Shown here piece by piece: positions 8,169 through 17,300 of a stretch of 64,000 bases of DNA. Source of the stretch: Saprospiraceae bacterium. Lineage in GTDB: Bacteria; Bacteroidota; Bacteroidia; Chitinophagales; Saprospiraceae. Made by a program: the position numbers and the translations under genes. The stretch covers positions 62,001-126,000 of the forward strand of contig JADJYH010000004.1 in NCBI GenBank assembly GCA_016719855.1, written 5' to 3'. Every line of letters starts with the position of its first letter. The stretch's first letter is position 1. The notes under the pieces are model-generated. The model saw only the letters and a list, made by a program, of their open reading frames with translations. It was not told where the DNA came from and made no database searches.

Positions 8169-9039
8169 GATAGAACTTCCAATCGCAGAACCTGCCGAAT
8201 CACGCCGCCGCAAGCCAGAATGGCTTCGGGTCAAGCTGCCCATCGGCGAAAAATACAAGCACGTCCGCAACCTCGTGGACACCTACGGCCTGCACACCAT
8301 CTGCCAGAGCGGCAACTGCCCCAACATGGGCGAGTGCTGGGGCGAGGGCACGGCCACCTTCATGATTTTGGGCAATACCTGTACCCGCTCCTGCTCCTTT
8401 TGCGCCGTGAAAACGGGACGCCCGCCGGAATACGATGCCGACGAACCACGCCGGGTGGCCGAGGCCATCATGCTCATGCAAGTCAAACATGCCGTCATCA
8501 CCTCTGTGAACCGGGACGAACTCGCCGACCGGGGCGCTGAAATCTGGTACCAGACCGTGCGCATGGTCAAGGAAATGTCGCCCACCACTACCATCGAAAC
8601 GCTGATACCCGACACCAAGTCCAACTGGGAAGCGCTAGAGCGCATGATTTCTGGCGGACAAGAGGTCGTGAGCCACAACATGGAGACCGTCGAGCGGCTC
8701 TACCGCAAGGTGCGACCCCAGGCCAGGTACAGCCGCAGTTTGGAGCAAATCAAGCGCACGAAAGCATATGGCAAGCGCACCAAATCCGGCGTGATGGTCG
8801 GCCTGGGCGAGACCCGTGAGGAAATCCTGAAAATCATGGACGACCTGCGGGCGCACGATTGCGATGTGCTGACCATCGGGCAGTACCTCCAGCCCACCAA
8901 GATGCACCTCGAAGTGGCCGAGTTCGTACATCCCGACCAGTTCGCCGAGTACAAGGAGGAGGGAATGAAACGTGGCTTCGCCTTTGTGGAGAGCGGGCCG
9001 CTGGTGCGGTCGAGCTACCATGCGGAAAGGCATTTGTGA
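8167..9039 (+). CDS. lipA: Lipoyl synthase
   Basis: This radical-SAM enzyme inserts two sulfurs into protein-bound octanoyl groups to make lipoate for 2-oxoacid dehydrogenases and the glycine cleavage system. The 290-residue product has the auxiliary-cluster motif CQSGNCPNMGEC (about 41-52) and the radical-SAM motif CTRSCSFC (about 67-74). The C-terminal RSSYHAE carries the serine ligand region. The length is typical. No lipB lies nearby. The start codon abuts the heptamer repeat, which therefore forms its 5' leader. Confidence 0.95.
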   Translation: MIELPIAEPAESRRRKPEWLRVKLPIGEKYKHVRNLVDTYGLHTICQSGNCPNMGECWGEGTATFMILGNTCTRSCSFCAVKTGRPPEYDADEPRRVAEAIMLMQVKHAVITSVNRDELADRGAEIWYQTVRMVKEMSPTTTIETLIPDTKSNWEALERMISGGQEVVSHNMETVERLYRKVRPQARYSRSLEQIKRTKAYGKRTKSGVMVGLGETREEILKIMDDLRAHDCDVLTIGQYLQPTKMHLEVAEFVHPDQFAEYKEEGMKRGFAFVESGPLVRSSYHAERHL

Positions 9040-9089
9040 TTCTATTGGTTTTTTGAAGCTGTTTTTGTATTTTTGGAAAAAATTAGCGC

Positions 9090-9656
9090 ATGGAAATCGC
9101 AACCAAAGGCTTGACTTACCAAGAGTTTAAACAATTGGAGTTCGATGACAACGACACTTCTTGGTATGAACTTATAAACGGTGAACTCGTGAGAAAGCAG
9201 TCCCCCACCATCCGGCATCAGAATATTTCTGACAATATTCTGATAGCCATGAAGACCTACGCTCGTAAAAAACAACTTGGCAAAGTATTCTCAGCACCTC
9301 TTGATACTGTCCTTGATGACGGTAATTCCTACCATCCCGATGTGCTTTTTGTCAATAAAGACAGGTATCATACACTCGATGAAAAGGAGGGAGTCGTCAT
9401 AGGAGCGCCCGATTTGGTGGTGGAGATTTTGTCGAAAGGAACGGCCATCTACGACAAGGGCGACAAGAAGGATATTTATGAAAAATATGGGGTTCGGGAG
9501 TATTGGTTGGTTGAGCCCCACAACAAGTCCATCGAAATCTATTCCTTTGTTGAGCAGCGCTTCAAACTGGTGCAATATGCTGAGGAAACCGGCATCGTTC
9601 AGTCACTTGTGTTACAAGGATTCAAGATTGACTTGATGAAGATTTTTGAAGAGTAA
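9090..9656 (+). CDS. Uma2-family (DUF820) endonuclease-like protein
   Basis: The 188-residue product has the PD-(D/E)XK-like core of the Uma2/DUF820 family: YELINGELV near residue 27, HPDVLFV near 85, and PDLVVEILSKGTAIYDKGDK near 110, with YGVREYWLVEP following. The cellular role of the family is unsettled. The gene is AT-richer than lipA upstream of it, which fits a mobile history, but no mobility gene is nearby. A terminator follows at 9680. Confidence 0.85.
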   Translation: MEIATKGLTYQEFKQLEFDDNDTSWYELINGELVRKQSPTIRHQNISDNILIAMKTYARKKQLGKVFSAPLDTVLDDGNSYHPDVLFVNKDRYHTLDEKEGVVIGAPDLVVEILSKGTAIYDKGDKKDIYEKYGVREYWLVEPHNKSIEIYSFVEQRFKLVQYAEETGIVQSLVLQGFKIDLMKIFEE

Positions 9657-9679
9657 GCTGTTTCTGTGCTCAAATGGAA

Positions 9680-9720
9680 GGCGCAAAGTGGAACCATAAC
9701 TCCCGCTTTGCGCCTTTTTT
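9680..9720 (+). terminator. Rho-independent terminator after the Uma2 gene
   Basis: A 9-base perfect stem (GGCGCAAAG with CTTTGCGCC), a 17-base loop and a run of six T follow the stop codon by 24 bases. Confidence 0.75.
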
Positions 9721-9754
9721 ATACCCAAAATAAAATTTGTTCGTTTACCCTCCC

Positions 9755-11629
9755 ATGCGTTTTTTCCAAAAATTTGCGAAGCTAAACCTGCCCAAGCTGG
9801 CCATTTGGCTAACCTTGGCTGCTTTGTTTTTTGGGGTAAAAACCAATGCCCAAACCGCCGTCCACCTCCGGCTTTTGCCACTTGATATTGACAGTGTTTT
9901 TATCCAAAAAAGGATAAAACACGCCTCAGTTTTCGCTGATACCACGCTGGTTTTCAACGAGTTGAAAAACATCACTGCCCAGCTCCACGCCCAAGCCTAT
10001 CTCGAAGCTTCCATTGACAGCACCGCCCGCCAGGACAGTATCCTGACCGCTTGGCTACACGTCGGGCCAGCCTACGAGTGGGCCAGTATCACCAATGGCA
10101 ACGTGGACAAGGACTTCCTCGACCGCAGTGGCTTCCGCCCAAAACTTTATGCTGGCAAACCCCTGTTTTTCACCGACATCCAAAAAATGCAGGAACGTCT
10201 GCTCGAACAAGCCGAGAACAATGGGTTTCCATTTGCCAAAGTCTGGTTGGATAGTTTGCAGTTCGACAGTGGGCAGTGGGCAGTCAGTTCGGAAGTTGGC
10301 AAGCCGGCAGCCCCCAATCGTAAATCGTCAATCGTAAATCCAAAAGCCCCCCTCACTGCCCGCATCTTTCTGGACAAAGGTCGCCTCGTCCTCTTCGACA
10401 GCATGACGGTGGAGGGCGACGCCAAAATCTCGAAGAACTACCTGCGCCAGTACCTCGGCATTCACGAGGGCGAGCCGTACAGCCGCCAGCGGGTACTAAA
10501 AATCAGGCAGCGGGTGCAGGAACTGCCATTTTTATCAGAGAAAAAAAACGCCCTCGTCACGTTCCGGGACGGCAGCGCCAACCTGCGGCTTTTCCTCGAA
10601 AAAAAGAAGGCCAGCCGCTTCGACTTCCTGCTCGGCGTACTGCCCAACAATGGCCAACCCGACCAAAAACTGCTGATAACTGGCACGTTCAACGCCGAGT
10701 TCCAGAACCAGTTTGGCCTCGGTGAGCGCATCTACGCCTCGTTCGAGCGACTGAGACCACAGACACAGCGGCTGGAAGTGGCCTTCTCGTACCCGTACAT
10801 CCTGCAACTGCCTTTCGGCTTGGACCTAAAGTTCAACCAGTACCGCAGGGACAGCACCTATACGGACGTCATTGGCGAGTTCGGGGTACAATATCTGTTC
10901 GAGGGCGGCAACTATCTCAAGGCGTTCTGGAACACGACGGCCTCCAACCTGATTTCGGTGGACACGGTGGCCATCAAACAGGGGCGCTTCCCCAGCCAGC
11001 TCGATGTGCGCAACCGGGCCTTTGGCCTAGAGGCCAACTGGCAGTCGCTCGACTATCGCTTCAATCCCCGGCGGGGATGGGTGGCAGTGGCAAAGGGCAG
11101 CGCTGGCATCCGGCAAATCGAGCGAAACCAAGCAATACTGAACGTGTTGGAGAGTTTTTACGACACCTTGCCGGGGCGCAGCTTCCGATTCGTGCTGGAT
11201 GGTCGGCTGGAGCGGTACTTCCCGCTGTTGGAGCGGAGCGCCGTGAAACTGGCAGCTCGCAGCGGCGCTATTATTTCGGAAGAAAAAATCTACCAAAACG
11301 AGCAGTTCCGAATCGGCGGCAACCGGCTGCTGCGGGGCTTCGACGAGGAGAGCGTTTTCGCTACGTTTTATGCTGTTTTTACGCTGGAATACCGCCTGCT
11401 CATTGGCCGGAATTCCTACTTCTACACCTTTGGCGACTACGGCTACGTGGAAGACCGCCGCATCGGACAGCCTGACTTGTTCGACCGACCGCTCGGCTTC
11501 GGCGGCGGCTTGACTTTCGAGACGACGGCAGGGGTGTTCGGCATCAGCTTGGCGGTGGGGAAAAACGAAGGCATTCCGCTGGATTTTCGTAACCCGAAGG
11601 TACATTTTGGGTATGTTAGTATATTTTAA
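9755..11629 (+). CDS. BamA/TamA-family (Omp85) outer-membrane protein
   Basis: The 624-residue product has a signal peptide (to NAQ near residue 32), an N-terminal half with POTRA-like segments, and a C-terminal 16-strand D15/Omp85 barrel. The barrel shows the family motif RIGGNRLLRGFDEESVFAT near 525 and FTLEYRL near 550. Members insert outer-membrane proteins or export passenger proteins; which applies here is unknown. At about residues 170-197 a stretch translated from heptamer repeats (10262-10346) interrupts the POTRA region in frame. ATG 9755 is preferred over 9737 because of the signal peptide. Confidence 0.85.
   Translation: MRFFQKFAKLNLPKLAIWLTLAALFFGVKTNAQTAVHLRLLPLDIDSVFIQKRIKHASVFADTTLVFNELKNITAQLHAQAYLEASIDSTARQDSILTAWLHVGPAYEWASITNGNVDKDFLDRSGFRPKLYAGKPLFFTDIQKMQERLLEQAENNGFPFAKVWLDSLQFDSGQWAVSSEVGKPAAPNRKSSIVNPKAPLTARIFLDKGRLVLFDSMTVEGDAKISKNYLRQYLGIHEGEPYSRQRVLKIRQRVQELPFLSEKKNALVTFRDGSANLRLFLEKKKASRFDFLLGVLPNNGQPDQKLLITGTFNAEFQNQFGLGERIYASFERLRPQTQRLEVAFSYPYILQLPFGLDLKFNQYRRDSTYTDVIGEFGVQYLFEGGNYLKAFWNTTASNLISVDTVAIKQGRFPSQLDVRNRAFGLEANWQSLDYRFNPRRGWVAVAKGSAGIRQIERNQAILNVLESFYDTLPGRSFRFVLDGRLERYFPLLERSAVKLAARSGAIISEEKIYQNEQFRIGGNRLLRGFDEESVFATFYAVFTLEYRLLIGRNSYFYTFGDYGYVEDRRIGQPDLFDRPLGFGGGLTFETTAGVFGISLAVGKNEGIPLDFRNPKVHFGYVSIF
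10262..10346 (+). repeat. Heptamer-word arrays inside the Omp85-like gene
   Basis: Within the reading frame, tandem CAGTGGG words (10269-10290) are followed by tandem CAATCGT/AAATCGT words (10315-10344). They encode a low-complexity linker that fits no POTRA pattern, and the frame is kept. The two arrays are not complementary to each other. Confidence 0.6.
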
Positions 11630-11971
11630 GGTAGAAGAGATGGCGCAGTGATGAATGCATGGTTAGCTGGCTTCTCAAAATCTGGCTTGTTTCTTCGATT
11701 CACTAAAAAATCCGGTGCCGGAAATTTCAAAACCGCAAAAAATTTTTTTTAGTAATCGTTATTTGATAAGTTCACGGCTCAATTTTTCAAAAACATCTTT
11801 TGTCGTTTGTTGCCAGTTGTTCATTTATCCAACCAAATCGAACCAAAATTGAACAACCAACAACGAGAAAGCCAACTAAAGCAGCGGGCGGTAGGCAGTG
11901 GGCAGTCTGTAGTTCTGGCAAGTGGTTGATTTTCAATAGTTTGCACAAGCTAAAGCACTAACAAAAGCGTT
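11630..11971. other. Intergenic region of 342 bases
   Basis: No gene-like frame is visible. At about 11885-11925 there is a short array of a GGCAGTG-type word resembling the one inside the Omp85-like gene. The rest is AT-rich and featureless to me. Confidence 0.4.
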
Positions 11972-14101
11972 ATGACCTACGACACCAGTAACATCCGTAA
12001 TGTCGTTATGCTGGGTCACCCCGGCAGCGGAAAAACGACTTTGGCAGAAACCATGCTCTTCGAGTCCGGCGGCATCAGCCGCCGGGGTACAGTGCAGGAG
12101 CAAAACACGGTTTCCGATTACACCGACATCGAGCACGAGCGGGGCAACTCTATTTTCTCCACGCTCATGCACGACGATTGGCGGGGCAACAAAATCAATG
12201 TGCTGGACACGCCCGGCTCCGACGACTTCGTCGGAGAGGTAGTTGCCTCGCTGAAAGTTTCGTCCACCGCCTTGATGGTTCTCAACGCCAAAAGCGGCGT
12301 GGAGGTTGGTACGGAGCTGCTTTGGGAGTATGTTGAAAAATTTGACACGCCTTGCCTGTTTGTCGTCAACCAACTAGACCACGAGAAGGCCGACTTCGAC
12401 GCTACCGTGGAGCAGGCCAGGGCACGTTTTGGCAACAAGTTGCTACCTTTCCAGTACCCACTGAACGCCGGCACAGGCTTCAACACCATTATTGATGCTC
12501 TTCGCATGGTGATGTACGTGTTCCCGCCCAATGGCGGCAAGCCGGAGAAAAAACCCATCCCAGATTCCGAAAAAAGCCGGGCTGCCGACATGCACCAGGC
12601 CATCGTGGAGGCTGCCGCCGAAAATGATGAGACCCTGATGGAACGCTACTTCGAGGAGGGCGAACTGTCGGAGGCCGACCTGACCGCTGGGCTTAGGATG
12701 GCCATCGCCAACCGCACCGTTTATCCACTATTTTGCTGCTCCGCAGTAAAGAACATGGGCAGCGGGCGCATCATGGGGTTCATCAATGACGTGTGCCCTT
12801 CGCCAGCCGAGCGGGCTTCTGTAAAATTGGAGGACGGCACCGAGCTGAAGTGCGATCCAAAGGGCGATACCACTATTTTTATCTTCAAAACGCACAACGA
12901 GCCACGTGTGGGCGTCATTTCCTACTTCAAGGTTTTCTCTGGCGTACTCCGCACAGGCGACGAGCTTATCAATGCCGAAAACCGCACGGTGGAACGCTTC
13001 GGCCAGCTTTTCCTTGCCAACGGCAAGAACCGGGAAGCTGCCAACGAGCTAAAGGCGGGCGACCTTGGCTGCACCGTAAAGCTCAAAAACTCGCATACCA
13101 ACCAGACGCTGAACAAAAAAGGCGTTGACCGGAAGATAGACCCGATTCATTTCCCCAACTCCCGGATAGACGTGGCCGTGCAGCCGCCCAATAAGAACGA
13201 CATGGAGAAGCTGATGAAGGCGCTACACGCGATTTCGGAGGAAGATCCGACCTTGAAAATCATCCAGTCGTCCACGCTGAAGCAGACGCTCATCGAAGGC
13301 CAGGGCCAGCTCCACCTCGATCTCGTGAAGCAACGCATCGAGCAGGAATACGGCGTGACGATGGAGTTCATCAAGCCCAAAATCCCGTACCGGGAAACCA
13401 TCACAAAGGAATCAAACGAGATGTACCGCCACAAGAAGCAGACGGGCGGGGCGGGGCAGTTCGCCGAGGTTCACATGCGCATAGAGCCTTACCACGACGG
13501 CATGGCCGACCCGCACGGCCTCACCACCCGCAACAAAGACGTGGAAACCTTGCCCTGGGGCGGCGAGCTTGCATTCTACTGGTGCATCGTCGGCGGCTCC
13601 ATTGATTCCCGTTTTTCGGGCGCCATCAAGAAGGGCGTACTGCAGAAAATGGAGGAAGGCCCGCTTACGGGGTCCAACTGCCAGGACATCCGGGTGAGCA
13701 TCTACGACGGCAAGATGCACCCCGTTGACTCCAACGACATGGCGTTCATGACGGCCAGCATCCAGGCCTTCCGGGCCAATTTCGAGAAGGCCGCTGCTCA
13801 AATCATGGAGCCGATTTACGACGTGGAAATCCTCTGCGACGGCGAGGTGATGGGCGATGTGATGGGCGACCTGCAAACCCGCCGGGCCATCATCATGGGC
13901 ATGGACGCCGATGGGCACTACCAGAAAATCTTGGCCCGAATTCCGTTGGCCGAGATGTACCAGTATTCTTCCACACTGCGGGCCATTTCGCAGGGCAAGG
14001 CCAAGTTCAGCAGGAAGTTTGCGGAATACGCACCTGTGCCGATTGACATCCAGCAGCGTTTGATTGCGGAGCACAAGGCAACGATGAACGAGGAAGATTA
14101 A
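11972..14101 (+). CDS. EF-G-like translational GTPase (second-copy type)
   Basis: The 709-residue product has EF-G domain order: G domain (1-270) with P-loop GHPGSGKT at 15-22, DTPG near 79 and NQLD in place of NKxD near 133; then domains II-V, with TGGAGQFAEV at about 490. The switch I segment EHERGNSI departs from the EQERGITI of canonical EF-G. These changes and the general divergence place it with EF-G-like paralogues rather than the housekeeping fusA. Its role, whether in ribosome recycling, stress or another process, cannot be told from sequence. It stands alone. Confidence 0.85.
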   Translation: MTYDTSNIRNVVMLGHPGSGKTTLAETMLFESGGISRRGTVQEQNTVSDYTDIEHERGNSIFSTLMHDDWRGNKINVLDTPGSDDFVGEVVASLKVSSTALMVLNAKSGVEVGTELLWEYVEKFDTPCLFVVNQLDHEKADFDATVEQARARFGNKLLPFQYPLNAGTGFNTIIDALRMVMYVFPPNGGKPEKKPIPDSEKSRAADMHQAIVEAAAENDETLMERYFEEGELSEADLTAGLRMAIANRTVYPLFCCSAVKNMGSGRIMGFINDVCPSPAERASVKLEDGTELKCDPKGDTTIFIFKTHNEPRVGVISYFKVFSGVLRTGDELINAENRTVERFGQLFLANGKNREAANELKAGDLGCTVKLKNSHTNQTLNKKGVDRKIDPIHFPNSRIDVAVQPPNKNDMEKLMKALHAISEEDPTLKIIQSSTLKQTLIEGQGQLHLDLVKQRIEQEYGVTMEFIKPKIPYRETITKESNEMYRHKKQTGGAGQFAEVHMRIEPYHDGMADPHGLTTRNKDVETLPWGGELAFYWCIVGGSIDSRFSGAIKKGVLQKMEEGPLTGSNCQDIRVSIYDGKMHPVDSNDMAFMTASIQAFRANFEKAAAQIMEPIYDVEILCDGEVMGDVMGDLQTRRAIIMGMDADGHYQKILARIPLAEMYQYSSTLRAISQGKAKFSRKFAEYAPVPIDIQQRLIAEHKATMNEED

Positions 14102-14245
14102 AACAACTACGAACTATGAGTTTCGAGCCACTCGCCGCTCAAAGTTCAATCGAGTAGGAGGAAGTAAATCCAACGGGCGAGAATTCGTTGCGATTTACTT
14201 CCGTTCCTGACCCCGCCCGCCAAGTCATTGCCCGTGCCGGGCGCA

Positions 14246-14282
14246 CAAAAAAAGAACCTCCGGCGGAGGGTGCCGGAGGTTC
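14246..14282 (-). terminator. Rho-independent terminator of the giant secreted protein gene
   Basis: An 11-base perfect stem (GAACCTCCGGC with its complement, 7-base loop) lies 30 bases after the minus-strand stop at 14312 and is followed on that strand by a run of T. Confidence 0.75.
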
Positions 14283-14311
14283 AGTGCTTGAAACCAGGGT
14301 TATCTATTTCC

Positions 14312-17300
14312 TTATTTCGTATTGGCAACAATGATGCGCTTCGAGACGGGCGCCTTGTCTTTGGAAGTTATCCAAAGCAGGTATTGGCCGCTCCGCAAGC
14401 CATCAAGTTGAAGCTCAACGGGGTCTGAGCTTGCTTCGATTTCCCATTCCTTCAATGCCTTTCCACTGATGTCGAAAAGGCGGATGACTGCTTCTTCGTT
14501 GTAGCCTTCGCCAAATTCCAGAAAGATTTTGTCCTCAGCCGGATTCGGGAAGACCTGCACGGAAGCGGCAGGTGTAACTGCTGCCAGGTCGGTCGCTGTC
14601 TCACTGTTGCGGTCCGCCACTGCTGTTCCGCCCACGTCGGCCAGGTTGCAACCCATTGCCCATTCGATGGCACCGTCGAACAATTGGATGCCCTTGGCAG
14701 TCAGCAAGGTTGGCGTGTCCTCATCCATGAAAAGGGACACACGACGTGCGGGGGCTACAAAGCCACCCTGCATGGCCGCTCCCTTCTCAGAACCAAAGAG
14801 GCCGTACCAGGCTTCTTGCCCTGATACCTTGGCCACCTTGGCTGCCGATGCATTGGTCGTCCAGCCCCAACGCATATAACTGTTGGAGGAATAGACCTGC
14901 ACGTTGCCGCTCAAACCTGCCGAAAGCGGATGGCTTGGGTCGGTGATGTTCAGGGTTTTGTAGCCGTTATTTTGGCCAAAATCGCTCTGTTCGGCGGAGC
15001 CAACCATTTTCAGGTTGTCCAACAGGTAGCTTTCCCAAGTGACTATGGGTACGGCGACATTGGTAAACTTCGAGCCAACATCCGAAGAGTTGATGGTGGA
15101 GCTGATGATGACCACGCCATTGCCGTTGGCGTCTGTGGAAAGCGCACTGGTGGCACTTTTCACAGTGACGTTCAGACCAAGTGACTCAAGGCGGTTTTTC
15201 ACCCAAGCATCGCCCGAGTTGAGCCAGGTGCTGCCCACCACGAACAGTGCATTGGCATTGCAGCTATTGCCTCCACCGGTCGAGGAAGCGCAGAAGTCAT
15301 CTACATACAGACAACCGCCCTTCTCTTTCCAGAACCAGAAATCAACATATTTGGCGTTGATTGGCGCCACACCTTGGATGAGGTAAAGGCTCCAGTCGGT
15401 TGCCGTTATGCCACGGCTGATATCGTCTCCGATTTTGTTCCAGCTTGCATCGTAAAAAGCAATTCCCGCACCTGCCCAATCTGGCGAACCGGAGGTTTTT
15501 GCCCATAATTGGAGGCTGTAGGTAGCGCCCGGCATGGCAGTAATCCGGGTTCCTGCACCACCGCCAGAATATGAGGTGCAAACCTGTGCGGCTTTTGCAC
15601 CACTGTGCACGTTGGACGTGGTTATTGAGGCATTGTCTGTCCAATCCCAATTGGTGAAGTTACTTTCAAAACCGGGGTTCTCGTTGGCCAACAAGTTGTT
15701 CGTGCAGGCTGGGAATCCCGTGCTGCTCGTCAAGCAGAAGTCGTCGGCGTAGAAGCAGCCGTTGGTGTTTTTCCAAGCCCAGCTTTCCACGTAGGCGGCA
15801 TTGACGGGTGCAGTGGCCGTTACCGTGTGCAAAGTATAGTTCGTGGCGGTCACAGGTACGGACGGCACGGTGATTTCTGCCCAGTTTTTATCATAAAAAC
15901 GGAGGCCGACGGAACCAGTTGCTCCCGATATTTTGGCATAGACTTTCAAGGTGTAGGTTGTGCCAGACAGGGCTGGCAGGTATTGTGAAATGCCGCCTGA
16001 TCCGCTACAAATTTTGAGTGATTTTGTTTCAGCAAAGGGCGAGGCCGTCGTGGTACCTGCATTTTGCATCCAGGTCCAGCCGGAAGTGCCGTTCTCGAAA
16101 CCGGGGTTCACGAGGAGGTTGTCCTGGCAATTGGAACATGCGTTCACGGTCACTTGGATGCTCTTGGTGGCCGTGCAGCCGCTGGCATCTGTCATGGTGA
16201 CGGTGTAAGTGCCTGCTTGGGCGGCAGTGATGCCGTTGGACACCAAAGCGTCGCCACCTGAGTTGCCCGTGGCCGTGTAGCTGTTTGGTCCTGACCATTT
16301 GTAGGAGGGCAGCCCGTTCGGGTTCACAGACAAAATCACCTTTTCCCCGACACATACCGACACGGCGCAGTTGGCCAAATTCTGCCAGCCAGTATTGTTC
16401 ACGTTAGCTTCGCAAACGGTGTTGCTGATGGTGCATGGTGGTGCCAAAACTGTTACCGTAGCCGTGCAAGTCGAAGACAAACCGAGCGAGTTGGTCACGG
16501 TCAATGTAGCCGTGTAAGTACCCGGCTGGCTAAAGCTGGTCGGCGACACGTTGTAGCTGGTAATGGTGGCTCCGCAACCAGGTGTCGAGCCGCCGTTAAC
16601 CTGCTGTCCATTGATTTGAACAGATTGTCCAAGCGTTGTCAGTTGCAGCGTGATGTTTTGGCAGACAGCATTGGGCGTTACGATGTCGGAATATGGTGCC
16701 AACCTTGAACCCGGCACAATTGTCCAAGTGCTGCTCGATGGCGTTTTCCAGCTTACCCTGAAGTGGTCTTTGCCCCCGCCTTCTAAGTGGCGTAGCTCTA
16801 TATAATAGGGCTGGCCAGCTTGCAAATTGATGATGGCCGAAGTCTGCGTGGCGTACTTGGTATATTGCGTCTGGTTGGTATAGCCATAATGCCAAGCGAT
16901 TTTCTGCTTGCTGGCTGGGTTGCCGTTGGTGCTCAAAAACAACTCTACATAGTCGTCCCCTGTCACGTTGAAGGTGTATTTGCCCGTTGCCGATGGCACA
17001 ATAAAACCTCGTACACGATCCGTGTAGTTGCTGCCGTTTTCGGTTGCTGTCAGCGCAAATTGCGTGAGTGTCACTGTGCTATTCGAATTGCCAAAACCGT
17101 CAATGCTGTTGAGGTTCCAAGTGTTCGTGTTCCAGATTTCCCGGACAATGCTGCCCAGTGTCACATTGCAATCCCCCCCGGCTGAACCGCCTGAAGTAGT
17201 GAAACTCGTCACACTCGAAGCACAACCCGTGGCACTTCCCGCTGCATTTTTCGGAACGACATACCAGTAGTAAACCGCGCCACCAGTCAGGTTGATGACC

